Assembly (NCBI RefSeq): GCF_001015055.1 | Contig: NZ_BBWZ01000008.1 | Location: 1 to 64,000, forward strand | From: Aneurinibacillus tyrosinisolvens | GTDB taxonomy: Bacteria; Bacillota; Bacilli; Aneurinibacillales; Aneurinibacillaceae | DNA: 64,000 nucleotides | Direction: 5' to 3' | The notes under the pieces: model-generated | The model's database searches: none | Told to the model about the DNA's origin: nothing | The model's input: only the letters and a program-made list of their open reading frames with translations | Translations under genes and position numbers: made by a program | Part shown: piece after piece, positions 46,886 to 56,114 of the stretch | How positions within the stretch are numbered: the first letter of the stretch is position 1 | Layout: the number at the start of each line of letters is the position of its first letter

Positions 46886-48115
46886 TTGTGGAAACAAAAT
46901 GTAGTTGAACTTCCCCGGCACCTGTCCGTTGGAAATATATCGAATGGGCTGGTTTCCTGGATTTTTGGCGCAACGGGCCCGTTGTTAATTGTTTTACAGG
47001 CCGCTTCCAAAGGAAATTTAAGTGCAAGCACCATTTCCTCATGGATTTTTGCCATTTATGGGGTAGGTGGGCTGCTAACGCTGATTTTATCGTTTTATTA
47101 CCGCCAGCCTATCGGTTATGCCTTTTCCATTCCGGGAGCGATTTTAGTTGGAACATCGTTGTCACACCATGCTTATAATCAAGTCATTGGTGCCTATGTG
47201 GTCGTAGGAATTATTACACTTATCCTTGGGTTATCAGGTGCGATATATAAGTTGATGAAAATTTTGCCGATGCCGGTTATGATGGGAATGGTATCGGGCG
47301 TTCTTCTTCCTTTTGGAACCGATGTTTTTCATTCTGTTCAAGAAAATCCTCTGCTTAACGGGATTCCGTTGTTCGTTTTTTTCCTGTTTTCCTATTTTCG
47401 AGGACTCGCTCAAAAATTCCCGCCTATCCTTGGGGCCATTCTTTCTGCGATTATTATGCTGTATATTGTGCCCGGTGTTCATTCGGGCGAGGCCAGTTTT
47501 TCTGTAGCTAAACCCCACATCTACATGCCATCCTTTGACATGGCCACGATGGGAGAGCTTGTTCTTCCGCTTGTCCTTACCATTATTGCGATTCAAAATG
47601 CACAGGGGATTGCTGTTTTGCAAAGCGCAGGCTATAAGTCACCTGTCAATTCTATGACTTCGTGGAGCGGGATCGGTTCGATTGTGAACAGTTTTTTCGG
47701 CGCACATTCGGCCTGTATTGCCGGTCCGATGACGGCCATTCTTGCCACTGACGAATCTCAGAAGAAGGAACGGCGTTATGCAGCAGCCGTTGTACTTGGG
47801 CTGTTGTCCTGTTTGCTGGCGATATTTGCTCCCTTCGCTGCTTCGATTCCCCATCTTGTTCCGGCCTCGCTAATTAAACTGCTTGGCGGATTAGCGATGA
47901 TTGGTGTTTTGATTGATTCATTACACAAGAGCTTTTCCTCGGATTGCAAAATGGGTGCATTGTTCTCTTTTATGATTACGGTGTCGGGGTTTTCTATTTT
48001 CCATATTGGAGCTCCTTTTTGGGGATTAATTGGGGGGACTCTTGTGTTTTTGCTTTTGGAAAGGAAGAACCAGAAGCAAACAGAACAGGCGGCAGATGGA
48101 GAGCAGGTTGCGTAG
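46886..48115 (+). CDS. BenE-family benzoate/H+ symporter
   Basis: 409 residues from TTG 46886, 7 bases after GGAGGG (46873-46878). The frame continues 24 codons upstream without a ribosome site, and MWKQNVVELPRHLSVGNISN is the normal family start. About 12 helices with BenE/NCS2-like segments (GAILVGTSLSHHAYNQ, QNAQGIAVLQSAGYKSP, FFGAHSACIAGPMTAI). Imports an aromatic acid or similar by proton symport; the real substrate is unknown. Ends in a good terminator. Confidence 0.87.
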   Translation: MWKQNVVELPRHLSVGNISNGLVSWIFGATGPLLIVLQAASKGNLSASTISSWIFAIYGVGGLLTLILSFYYRQPIGYAFSIPGAILVGTSLSHHAYNQVIGAYVVVGIITLILGLSGAIYKLMKILPMPVMMGMVSGVLLPFGTDVFHSVQENPLLNGIPLFVFFLFSYFRGLAQKFPPILGAILSAIIMLYIVPGVHSGEASFSVAKPHIYMPSFDMATMGELVLPLVLTIIAIQNAQGIAVLQSAGYKSPVNSMTSWSGIGSIVNSFFGAHSACIAGPMTAILATDESQKKERRYAAAVVLGLLSCLLAIFAPFAASIPHLVPASLIKLLGGLAMIGVLIDSLHKSFSSDCKMGALFSFMITVSGFSIFHIGAPFWGLIGGTLVFLLLERKNQKQTEQAADGEQVA

Positions 48116-48164
48116 GAGCAGCCTGGGCTTGCCATTTATTTTATGTCCATCATTACAATTGCTT

Positions 48165-48192
48165 ATCGCTAGTTTGACTAGCGATTTTTTTG
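48165..48192 (+). terminator. Terminator after benE-like gene
   Basis: ATCGCTAGT-ttg-ACTAGCGAT and T7. Confidence 0.9.
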
Positions 48193-48339
48193 TTTTAGAA
48201 AATTTGTATGGAATAGTAGAAAAATCCGGTGAGAAAGGAGACAATAGAAATAGCCCTCGTTAGGGAGGAAATGGATAAAATTAGAACATCGAGGCATGTT
48301 ATAACATATGCCAATTTGAGTAAGGTGGTTGCAATTATA

Positions 48340-49044
48340 ATGAACTACATTGTTCTGGATACCGAAATAAACGGACGTGTATGGAAGAGCGAGAATCCAA
48401 TGGAAGTCATATCAATCGGTGCAGTAAAGATAAGGGAAGAAGACTTAAACGGCGGCGATTTAAAGAATGACTCCTTTTATGAATACGTTAAACCGATTTA
48501 TAAATATACAGATTACGCCCGGAAATTTACCGGAATACCGAAACAAACCATTGCACAGGCGCAATCCTTTGCTTCCGTTATAGAGAAGTTTAAGCAGTGG
48601 GTTGGGCATGAAGAACACGTATTTATCGGGTGGAGCGATTCAGACAAGCTTGTTTTAGTACGCGACAGTAAAATAAACAAAATCGAGGAGGACTGGGTTG
48701 ATAACTACATTGACTTACAGGCCTACATAAAAAGGTGGATACCTGAGGCAAATAATATGCAGGTGTCTTTACGGAACGCCATTGAATTATTTAACCTGGA
48801 ATGGACGGGTGAAGAACACGATGCGCTGGATGATGCCGCCAATACGGCTAAAATATTTAAGCACCTATGTAAGGGGATTACGGGAAATATCGTTCAGGAG
48901 TTCATGAGAGGCACTACGTGTAAACTGTTTAGAAAGTGCGAGCAATGCGGGAAGCTTTATCGGCCAAAATCAACCCGGATAAAGAAAGCAAAGAAATGCA
49001 ATAAATGTTACCGGGCGGCGATGAAGGCTAAACAAGGAAGCTAA
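48340..49044 (+). CDS. DEDDh 3'-5' exonuclease with C-terminal zinc ribbon
   Basis: 234 residues from ATG 48340, giving the typical MNYIVLDTEI start; the frame is open upstream to 48229 and an ATG at 48271 also has a site. Exonuclease motifs: VLDTE (Exo I), FIGWSDSDK (Exo II) and EEHDALDDAANTAKI (Exo III, DEDDh His). Family resembles KapD/ERI-1 exonucleases. After residue about 200 comes CEQCGKLYRPKSTR...CNKC, a four-cysteine zinc ribbon that is not usual in KapD. RNA or DNA substrate undetermined. Confidence 0.82.
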   Translation: MNYIVLDTEINGRVWKSENPMEVISIGAVKIREEDLNGGDLKNDSFYEYVKPIYKYTDYARKFTGIPKQTIAQAQSFASVIEKFKQWVGHEEHVFIGWSDSDKLVLVRDSKINKIEEDWVDNYIDLQAYIKRWIPEANNMQVSLRNAIELFNLEWTGEEHDALDDAANTAKIFKHLCKGITGNIVQEFMRGTTCKLFRKCEQCGKLYRPKSTRIKKAKKCNKCYRAAMKAKQGS

Positions 49045-49124
49045 AGCCTTGTAAACCGGGGCTTTTTTTGATGCTTATCTTCCTTTCTGAAACAAAAAGG
49101 CCGGTGAGCATTTCACCTGCCTTT
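49043..49124. terminator. Paired terminators between convergent genes
   Basis: AGCC...GGCT followed by T7 (49043-49069), and AAAGGCCGGTGA with TTCACCTGCCTTT (49096-49124). Confidence 0.7.
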
Positions 49125-49139
49125 ATCTGTATTTATGCT

Positions 49140-49604
49140 TTATATCGTATATTCTTTGTATGTGCAGTAGAAAAGCTGACGCTTGATCCTCCCTTTCTCG
49201 CCGATAAGCCGGTACCAGCATTCTTCATTATAAAGAGAGTTTGAAATTGCCTTCCCCACAATATACGACAGATCAGCATCCTCTTGTTCCTTGTCTTTTT
49301 TTATTGCGCAGGAGAGAGCCAGAACGAGGTATGGTTTATCTTCTGTAAGCTCAAGAAGCTGGAGATGATAAAACCCGTGCTCTTTTTCGTTGAATCCCCT
49401 TAAGATTCTTCCAAGGCTTTCCTTTATTGCGACTTCGTGTTTTGTTGCTTCTTTCCAACAGGATATAAGAGGGTCATAAAGTGAGAGCGTCACGATAAAA
49501 TGCCGCTCATAGTCTTGAGGACGATACTCTTTTTTACAAGCGTCTTCTTTCTCCTGGGGTAAGACAACAAATTTCTTGTAGTTGTCAAAAAAATTTCCGC
49601 TCAT
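49140..49604 (-). CDS. Hypothetical protein
   Basis: 154 residues from ATG 49604, preferred because AAGGGGA precedes it (the frame opens at 49667 without a site). Begins MSGNFFDNYKKFVVLPQEKE and has a mixed alpha/beta central part (HFIVTLSLYDPLISCW, YHLQLLELTEDKPYLVLALS). I do not recognise the family. No signal peptide or membrane segments. Convergent with the exonuclease gene. Confidence 0.55.
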   Translation of the reverse strand: MSGNFFDNYKKFVVLPQEKEDACKKEYRPQDYERHFIVTLSLYDPLISCWKEATKHEVAIKESLGRILRGFNEKEHGFYHLQLLELTEDKPYLVLALSCAIKKDKEQEDADLSYIVGKAISNSLYNEECWYRLIGEKGRIKRQLFYCTYKEYTI

Positions 49605-49747
49605 AAAATCCCCTTTCCCTTCAGCATTTATACAAAGATGAATAATGGCATCGTTCTCATTTTTCATAAAATCATTATCGCATACTTTTGCATGCGCAAA
49701 AACAGGTTTATTTTACAAATGAAATAAATGCGTTGACAAAGGCAGAG

Positions 49748-50092
49748 TCATTTTTTATCCGCAATGCCCAGCACGTCCCATGCATTCCCCCAGGCTTTCA
49801 TTGCATCAAAAACAGGGCCAAGCGTCTGCCCCTTTTCTGTGAGCGAATATTCCACATGGGGTGGAATTTCTGAGTAAATCACCCGCAGGATAATTCCTTC
49901 CTCCTCTAATTCTTTTAAGCGCAGTGAAAGAGTGCGCGGGCTAATTCCTTTTAATGATCGCTGCAGCTCACCGAACCGCCTCGGGCCATGGAACAGGTCT
50001 CTGAGAACAAGAAACGTCCACTTGCCGCCAATCACACTCATCGTTTTCTCAATAGGGCATTCAGGATGGTTGTGTTCAGAGTATCCAAGCAT
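49748..50092 (-). CDS. HxlR-family transcriptional regulator
   Basis: 114 residues. Winged-helix HxlR fold with CPIEKTMSVIGGKWTFLVLR and DLFHGPRRFGELQRSLKGIS. An N-terminal Cys (C12) in the position used for thiol/aldehyde or quinone sensing by HypR/YodB/HxlR-type regulators. Divergent from the epimerase gene at 50214, its probable target. Two ATAGTA-like half sites are visible in the divergent spacer. Confidence 0.88.
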   Translation of the reverse strand: MLGYSEHNHPECPIEKTMSVIGGKWTFLVLRDLFHGPRRFGELQRSLKGISPRTLSLRLKELEEEGIILRVIYSEIPPHVEYSLTEKGQTLGPVFDAMKAWGNAWDVLGIADKK

Positions 50093-50213
50093 GTTATTCC
50101 TCCAATACTATTCAAAAAGATAGTTACTATACAAAATATCCGTACTTTTCAGTAAAAAGCACTTCATTTATTATAGTGCCTACAGGATTCTATAGTAAAT
50201 AGAGAGGATGGAA

Positions 50214-51158
50214 ATGATGAAAGCCATTGTTTTTGGAGGTACCGGATTTATAGGAGGGCACGTTGTTGAACAACTGAATTTGGCAGGTCATCAGGTGACG
50301 GCAACTGTTCGTCATACGAGCAATACAACGTTTTTGGAAAGCCTGGGGGTTCGTGTCGTCAAACTCGACTTCTCGGATAGAGCGGCAATTGGAAACGTGA
50401 TAGAAGGGCACGAAGTTGTCTATAACTGTACAGCCGATGCAAAGCTGCATACCCACATTAACCTGAATGCTCCGGTGGAAATAGAATTAACAAAAACACT
50501 CATTGAAACGGCAGCCTTACACGGTGCCTTCCGGTTTATCCAGCTCAGCACCATTGTCATCTACGATTTCCGAAGCGGTGAACCGATTGAGGAATCGTAT
50601 GATTCACAACCGGAGTATTTAATACAGCGGTTGGGGCTTGAAAGGGAAAAAGCCGCCGAGGAAGCAGGGCGAAAAGCAGGAATAGAGACGATACTGTTAC
50701 GTCCGGCAAGCACGATTGGGGTGAGGGATGTTTCGTCCTTTTTTGCAAGGCTGTTCATGGCACATGCCAGTGACCAATATCCGATGGTTGGCAGTGGTGC
50801 TACGAAGGTGTCTCTTGTTGATACGCGCGATGTTGGCCGGGCGATGGCCTGGCTGGGAACATATAACAGGCCTCAGCATGACAATGGTATTTATCTGCTT
50901 AAAGGATTTGATACAACGTGGAAGGAACTAAAGACAGAAATCGACCGCGCAGCCGGAAGGGTTGCAAAAATAGTACATATACCGGAAGCCCTAACGGACG
51001 AGCAAATGATGCAATATAAACTAACCCCATTTGCCATAAAAACGTTTACGGTCAATCGAATTTGGGATGATAATAAAATACGAAAGCTGGGATTTAAGAC
51101 AAACTATTCAATCGCAGATGCAGTGGAAGCAGCGGTTAAAGACATAAGCAGCCTTTAG
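50214..51158 (+). CDS. NAD-dependent epimerase/dehydratase (extended SDR)
   Basis: 314 residues from the second ATG of an ATGATG pair. Rossmann motif GGTGFIGGHVVEQL (about 5-18) fits an extended SDR. The catalytic YxxxK is not obvious: QPEYLIQRLGLEREKA carries a Tyr with the Lys displaced, so it may be an atypical or non-catalytic member such as a sugar or steroid-like dehydrogenase. Divergent from HxlR, likely under its control. Substrate unknown. Confidence 0.82.
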   Translation: MMKAIVFGGTGFIGGHVVEQLNLAGHQVTATVRHTSNTTFLESLGVRVVKLDFSDRAAIGNVIEGHEVVYNCTADAKLHTHINLNAPVEIELTKTLIETAALHGAFRFIQLSTIVIYDFRSGEPIEESYDSQPEYLIQRLGLEREKAAEEAGRKAGIETILLRPASTIGVRDVSSFFARLFMAHASDQYPMVGSGATKVSLVDTRDVGRAMAWLGTYNRPQHDNGIYLLKGFDTTWKELKTEIDRAAGRVAKIVHIPEALTDEQMMQYKLTPFAIKTFTVNRIWDDNKIRKLGFKTNYSIADAVEAAVKDISSL

Positions 51159-51323
51159 GAGAAACGTATTGGGGGCTAAAATGAATACAAAAACAAATAT
51201 ATAGTTTATACCTATAAAGTCTATATGAATCATATATTAGACCTATATAAAATTAATCGATAAGATTAATATAATCATGTGAATTACGTTCACAACCAAT
51301 AAAATACTTGCAGGTGATGATAA

Positions 51324-51635
51324 ATGAATGAACAGTTACATGAACGATTCGAAGAGTTGCTGCAGCAGTGGAAGCGAAACCAGCAGGCTAACATTTTAGA
51401 AGGGGCTGAAGATGAGGCGACCCTTCTAGAGCATCGTTTTTATAAATTTATCGAAGAATTTACCCAGTGGTTTAAAACAATTAAGAAGCCTGACAGTCTG
51501 GAGGACGCGTTGGAATTGCCCGAGATTCAGGAGATAGCCCGGCGATTGCCAACCCCGCTTTATCTCCCGTTTGAAAATGAATTGGATCTTTTGATTGATG
51601 GAATTGAACAAGAAAACGATGAAAAATATGATTAA
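51324..51635 (+). CDS. Hypothetical acidic helical protein
   Basis: 103 residues, ATG after AGGTGATGAT. Very acidic (many E, D), predicted mostly helical, with LPTPLYLPFENELDLLIDG near the end. No recognised domain, signal peptide or cysteine. Single gene in its own small transcript. Confidence 0.6.
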   Translation: MNEQLHERFEELLQQWKRNQQANILEGAEDEATLLEHRFYKFIEEFTQWFKTIKKPDSLEDALELPEIQEIARRLPTPLYLPFENELDLLIDGIEQENDEKYD

Positions 51636-51667
51636 TTCTTTCCATGAATTAGCTGGCGAGCACTGGA

Positions 51668-51853
51668 TTAATTTTTTCGTTTAAGAAGCAGTTGTAAAAT
51701 AAGAGTAAGTATTCCGTAGATCGCAGCTGTCGCTAGCAAAGTAACAATTCTTTCTTCAAGTGAACCGTCGGCTAAAATAATAGGGCCGAGTCCAAAAAAC
51801 GTGACAAGGATATACAGGGGAATAAAGAGTAGAAGCAGTATCCATTTTCCCAC
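51668..51853 (-). CDS. Small two-helix membrane protein
   Basis: 61 residues, GTG start 5 bases after AGGAGGTG. Two hydrophobic helices (WILLLLFIPLYILVTFFGLG and TLLATAAIYGILTLILQLLL) with a short acidic loop and KRKN tail, as in the conserved small Bacillales membrane family of unknown function. Confidence 0.7.
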   Translation of the reverse strand: MGKWILLLLFIPLYILVTFFGLGPIILADGSLEERIVTLLATAAIYGILTLILQLLLKRKN

Positions 51854-52057
51854 AGGGCACCTCCTGCTGGGTAGTTTCTGTGTTTCATTATATGCTTCGA
51901 AAGTTTTTTGCGATTCCCTTTTAAATCCAACTAATTTTCACATGCTTTTCTACTTGTAGAGAAGGAATAGGGACATCAGTATAGAATCAGTAGTAGGCAC
52001 CATGAGAATGAACTTTACCTTTCGTACCGTTAAAATTCTTGAATGGGGGTTATGTTT

Positions 52058-52609
52058 ATGAGCAAGAAGGTACTGATTGTGACAGGAGATGCGGTCGAGG
52101 CACTTGAAATTTTCTATCCATATTATCGCTGTTTAGAAGAGGGATTTGATGTAACGATCGCTTCCCCTTCCGTAAAAAAGCTGCAGACAGTAACCCACGA
52201 CTTTGTAGAGGGAATGGAAACGTATGTAGAAAAACCGGCATATGGTATTGATTCTCACGTGGCTTTCGCTGATGTTAACCCTGAAGAGTATGATGGCTTA
52301 ATTATTCCGGGAGGACGGGCGCCTGAATACATTCGCTTAAACGAAGCCCTGCCAGGGATTGTCCGCCACTTCTTTGAGGAGAACAAGCCGGTTGGTGCGA
52401 TCTGCCATGCGGCACAGGTGCTTTCTGTTATTCCGGATGTGATGAAGGACCGGGAATACACTGCATACATCGCCTGCAAACCGGATGTAACGGCATGCGG
52501 AGCGACCTATATTGATGAAACGCTGCATACGCATGGAAATCTTGTATCAGGCCACGCATGGCCGGATTTGCCAGGGTTTATGCGGGAATTTATTAACTTG
52601 ATGAAATAG
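52058..52609 (+). CDS. DJ-1/PfpI-family protein
   Basis: 183 residues from ATG 52058. GATase1-like flavodoxin fold with the nucleophile elbow AICHAAQ (Cys) and PGGRAPEY. Typical of the PfpI/YhbO/DJ-1 class, proposed glyoxalase-III, deglycase or chaperone activities. The GGGGG ribosome site fits the internal ATG better than 52043. Single gene, strong terminator downstream. Confidence 0.88.
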   Translation: MSKKVLIVTGDAVEALEIFYPYYRCLEEGFDVTIASPSVKKLQTVTHDFVEGMETYVEKPAYGIDSHVAFADVNPEEYDGLIIPGGRAPEYIRLNEALPGIVRHFFEENKPVGAICHAAQVLSVIPDVMKDREYTAYIACKPDVTACGATYIDETLHTHGNLVSGHAWPDLPGFMREFINLMK

Positions 52610-52648
52610 CTATAGGTGTTATCACCGGTTTAAAAATTTAGAGCCAGC

Positions 52649-52691
52649 AAAAAAGCCTCCAGCCGAAAAAATCCGGCAGAGGCTTTTTTTT
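52649..52691 (+). terminator. Terminator after the DJ-1 gene
   Basis: AAAAAAGCCTC...GAGGCTTTTTTT with inner CCG/CGG pairing and a T8 run. Confidence 0.85.
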
Positions 52692-52759
52692 GGGGGCAAT
52701 TGGCTTTGTATGCGTGGCCTGACACAAGACTACTTGCCGCTTTCGAAGTCACTGACAAG

Positions 52760-52909
52760 TTATTTTTCTTCTTCTGAAAAAACTTCTACACATCCGTAGC
52801 CGAGATTTTCCAATCGTACTCTTTCATTTTCAGCTTTTATTGCCGAAGTGAATACATCGCTTTCACTCCGTTCCCCGGTTTCTTTGTCCGTATATCGTAC
52901 AACAAACAT
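52760..52909 (-). CDS. Small hypothetical protein
   Basis: 49 residues (MFVVRYTDKETGERSESDVF and on to VEVFSEEEK); an ATG six bases upstream (52915) is also possible. AAAGGTG precedes the start at the right distance. A compact acidic alpha/beta peptide with one Cys; no family recognised. Too short for most gene callers but with coding-like composition and a clean ribosome site. Confidence 0.55.
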   Translation of the reverse strand: MFVVRYTDKETGERSESDVFTSAIKAENERVRLENLGYGCVEVFSEEEK

Positions 52910-53109
52910 AGCCATCACCTTTCCTCTTATTTACATAGAAAGCAGCACGCTTACCTTAGTGAACATTGTTTCCGCTTCTTGTTTGTTTCATCCTCAAGAA
53001 GATTGCCCGGGAATCGTATAATGTTTATGCATACCAAAGTATTTGTTATACACCCCGGATTCCATGATATGATAAGGGTAATATTCATTCTTTTGGAGGC
53101 TGAGATGCA

Positions 53110-53736
53110 ATGGGAAGTTTTTATGTTTTTATCCTTATGTCAATCCTGCTCATTATCTTACCTGGTCCTGATACTGGGTTAGCCACACAAAACACCATTA
53201 CTTATGGAAAAAAAGGCGGAGTGCAAACGGTTTTTGGCATCACTTCAGGTCTTATCATCCACACTTTAGCTGCGGTGTTTGGCCTTTCTGCTCTTATCGT
53301 AAAATCTGCTTTTTTATTCTCCACCTTTAAATATATTGGTGCAATCTATCTCATTTATTTGGGTGTCGTCTCTTTATGGTCTTTAAAGAAGAAAAGCGGC
53401 GTTTCTTCAGATGACAGCATAAAAACTAAATATCAAAGTAAATCTGCCTTCCGCCAGGGATTTATTACGAATCTCCTTAACCCTAAAGTGGCAGTTTTCT
53501 TCCTTACTTTTCTCCCGCAATTTCTCAATCCGGGAAGCAAACCTTTCCTGCAGTTTCTTATGATGGGTATAACTTACACCGCTTTGACGATTATATGGCT
53601 CTTACTGTATGTTTATTTAATCGATTCCATTAATGCATGGATAAAAAAAGCGTCTACCCAGCGTGCCATTCAAGGAATTTCAGGGCTTGTATTAGTGAGT
53701 TTCGGAATAAGACTTGCGCTTGAAAAAAGACCATAG
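53110..53736 (+). CDS. LysE/RhtB-family amino-acid exporter
   Basis: 208 residues with about six helices. Family hallmarks: ILPGPDTGLATQNTITYGKKGG near the N-terminus and a central loop before FITNLLNPKVAVFFLTFLPQF. Exports homoserine, threonine or similar amino acids. Ribosome site GGAGG. 34 bases before the HAD hydrolase gene, so they may be co-transcribed. Confidence 0.9.
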   Translation: MGSFYVFILMSILLIILPGPDTGLATQNTITYGKKGGVQTVFGITSGLIIHTLAAVFGLSALIVKSAFLFSTFKYIGAIYLIYLGVVSLWSLKKKSGVSSDDSIKTKYQSKSAFRQGFITNLLNPKVAVFFLTFLPQFLNPGSKPFLQFLMMGITYTALTIIWLLLYVYLIDSINAWIKKASTQRAIQGISGLVLVSFGIRLALEKRP

Positions 53737-53770
53737 TTTAGAGATATCACAATTTATAAGGAGATGAACA

Positions 53771-54439
53771 ATGATAAAAGCCATTGTGTTTGATTTTGAT
53801 GGGTTAATTATTGATACGGAAACGGTCTGGTATGAAGCCTTTAGAGAAGTAGCAAAAGAATATAATATAGACCTTCCTTTAGAAGAATTCGCAAAATGTA
53901 TTGGCACTCATGATGATGTCCTTTATGAATACTTCGAGCAAAAAGTAGGCATAGAAATAAATAGAGCCGAAATCCGAAAAAGAGCAGGGGAAATACATAG
54001 GCAAAAAATGAAACAAATACAGGCCAGGGAGGGGGTTGAACAGTATATAACAGCAGCGAAAGAGCTGGGGTTAAAAGTAGGGCTGGCTACCAGTTCTACC
54101 AGGGAATGGGTGGAACGGTTTTTAAACGAACTTAAACTATATGAGCAATTTGAAGTCATTAAAACCCGGGATGACGTTGAAAACGTAAAGCCGGACCCTG
54201 AGCTGTATACAAAGGCGGTAGAGGCTTTAGGCGTTCAGCCGCAGGAAGCGATTGCTTTCGAAGATTCCGCTAACGGAGCAAAAGCAGCCATTGCCGCAGG
54301 CCTGCAATGTGTCATTGTTCCGAACGAGGTGACAAGCTCACTCATCTTCGAGAAATACCATTTGCGGATGAGTTCGATGGGGGATATGAGTTTGAAAGAT
54401 GTGATTTTGAACATTGAACAGGGGTACTGCCCGCAATAG
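53771..54439 (+). CDS. HAD-superfamily hydrolase (subfamily IA, YhcW-like)
   Basis: 222 residues. HAD motifs: FDFDGLIIDTE (motif I, D-x-D), ATSSTREW (II), KPDPELY (III Lys) and FEDSANGAKAA (IV), with an alpha-helical cap between I and II. A phosphatase or beta-phosphoglucomutase-like enzyme; the substrate is unknown. ATG after AAGGAGATG. Confidence 0.9.
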   Translation: MIKAIVFDFDGLIIDTETVWYEAFREVAKEYNIDLPLEEFAKCIGTHDDVLYEYFEQKVGIEINRAEIRKRAGEIHRQKMKQIQAREGVEQYITAAKELGLKVGLATSSTREWVERFLNELKLYEQFEVIKTRDDVENVKPDPELYTKAVEALGVQPQEAIAFEDSANGAKAAIAAGLQCVIVPNEVTSSLIFEKYHLRMSSMGDMSLKDVILNIEQGYCPQ

Positions 54440-54507
54440 ATACTAAGTTTTCCCAGGTTTGGCCATTCTGATTTATGTGCTATTCAAGCTTCTATAGCAA
54501 ACATTGT

Positions 54508-54540
54508 GGAGCCGTGCAGACGGCTCCATTCTATTTTTTT
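54508..54540 (+). terminator. Terminator after the HAD gene
   Basis: GGAGCCG and CGGCTCC with a 6-base loop and a T-run 7 bases on. Confidence 0.75.
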
Positions 54541-54741
54541 ATCCGCTATTCCAAGTGAACAGTGGAAGGTTCAGCTTTTTTTCTTTTCTCATTAAAGTAA
54601 ACTGTGTGAATGGTTTGCAAAGTGCCTAAGCGGTTTCGTATAGTATAACATTTCTTTTAAAACGTGTTCACCTTATTGGGGAACGGTTTAACTGTATGGT
54701 AACCTAATAGGTAAGGAATAAAGAAACAGGGGGGAAATGGG

Positions 54742-55149
54742 ATGGAGTGGATGAAAGACGGTTACTTGATAAGCGATGATAAGAAGTTACTTGATATAGA
54801 GGCTATCGTCACCTTACTTTCGAAAAGCTACTGGGCTTCAGACAGGCCACAGGAGGTAATTGAAAGAAGTATAGACAACTCCATTAGCTTTGGCGTGTAC
54901 TATAATCAGGAACAGGTTGCCTTTGCCCGGGCCGTTACAGACAAAGTTGTATTTACCTGGGTTATGGACGTGATTGTACGGGAGGACTTCCGTTCGCAGG
55001 GGATAGGAAAGAAACTCATAGAGTGCCTACTGGAACATCCGGATATAAAAGAGACAAAAGTTTCCCTTGCCACGAAGGACGCGCATACACTCTATGAGAA
55101 GTTTGGTTTTGAGAGGCAGGAATGTATGAGAAGAGGTCCTTCTTTTTAA
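54742..55149 (+). CDS. GNAT-family N-acetyltransferase
   Basis: 135 residues. Acetyl-CoA site VMDVIVREDFRSQGIGKKLIE (V-x-x-x-x-R-x-x-G-x-G/A) and a C-terminal YEKFGFERQ. Close to the small GNATs of Bacillales with unknown acceptor. ATG preceded by GGGGGAAATGGG. Single gene, ends with terminator. Confidence 0.9.
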   Translation: MEWMKDGYLISDDKKLLDIEAIVTLLSKSYWASDRPQEVIERSIDNSISFGVYYNQEQVAFARAVTDKVVFTWVMDVIVREDFRSQGIGKKLIECLLEHPDIKETKVSLATKDAHTLYEKFGFERQECMRRGPSF

Positions 55150-55166
55150 CTCGCCATAAATAAAAA

Positions 55167-55192
55167 ACGGCAGAGTATGTTTACTCTGCCGT
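55167..55192. terminator. Bidirectional terminator
   Basis: Perfect 11-base arms ACGGCAGAGTA / TACTCTGCCGT. Serves the acetyltransferase and the convergent membrane gene. Confidence 0.8.
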
Positions 55193-55198
55193 TCAAAT

Positions 55199-55500
55199 TT
55201 AGTCTAGTGTTTCAAACACGTTTTCTCTGCTCTCCAGCCGTTTACTTTCGATTCGTTTGCCCAGCTGCACGAGTGATTTGATGAGCGCGAGTCTCCGAAC
55301 ACTAAATTGCCGATAAACAGAACCAACCAGAAGGACAAATATTCGGGCTGGTCATTCACTGGCATAATAACATTAACAAAGTATATCCACATACCAACAA
55401 TAAAAGGCAATTGGATTAGGCCAACTACCCGCATGTTCCAGCGCCAGAATAAAAACGGTGAGATGCTTGCAAAAATCATAAATATGACTAAAACATCCAT
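55199..55500 (-). pseudogene. Small membrane protein with probable frameshift
   Basis: From ATG 55500 (site AAGGAGGG) the frame gives MDVLVIFMIFASISPFLFWR and two or three helices up to NLVF. It then becomes an unlikely tail. The alternative frame from about 55303 reads SVRRLALIKSLVQLGKRIES and ends at 55199, a natural charged C-terminus. A collapsed 7-base repeat (AGTGTTC) or a one-base insertion would explain it. Family unknown. Confidence 0.5.
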
Positions 55501-55806
55501 CAGCGTTCCCTCCTTTTCTGTCCTTTTCCATAGGCAGTGAGAGCAACACACTTACCGGTGTAAGCGTTTACTGAAATTATAACAAATTATTTGAATGTTT
55601 TGAAGTATTAAAAAGGTAAAAATGAAAAAAATTCTTTAAAAATTCACTTGACGAAACTATTAAGGATAAAAGACCTGGCAAAATAAGCCCTTTTATCCTG
55701 TTTCGTTTTTATTTTTTCCCCTATCATAACAGTATAATAGTTACTGGGAGACGAGAAAGAAGAAAGTAGACTAGATGAAAAACAAAATAACAGGATGTGA
55801 TAAGAA

Positions 55807-56100
55807 GTGGATACGAGCCGGGTCATCGCACTTTCAAATCTTTATCGTGAAGCAGCTGATAAGGTGCTGGAAAGCCAGAACAGAATAAAGGGTACGGTTG
55901 ACTGGAATGGAGCCGATTGGAAAGGGGAGCGAAGAGAGCAATTTAACCGTGAATACGAGGAGACGGTGGAAGCATTTCACCGCTATGCCCGGGACCTCAT
56001 GGCAACAAGTGAGGAACTGCAAAAGGTTGCCGTTAAGATGGAGGAAATGAAAAAAGAATTGGCAAAGCAGGCGAACCCAAAAGCCGAAATTCGAGTATAG
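55807..56100 (+). CDS. WXG100-like helical hairpin protein
   Basis: 97 residues, GTG start. Two long helices around a W-x-G turn (W38-K-G40 in ADWKGERREQF), with the F...Y spacing that follows the turn in ESAT-6/WXG100 proteins. Length is exactly that of the family, whose members are secreted by type VII systems. Next to two further unknown genes with similar helical character; no EssC ATPase in the window. Confidence 0.6.
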   Translation: MDTSRVIALSNLYREAADKVLESQNRIKGTVDWNGADWKGERREQFNREYEETVEAFHRYARDLMATSEELQKVAVKMEEMKKELAKQANPKAEIRV

Positions 56101-56114
56101 AAGGAGCGGAAGCG

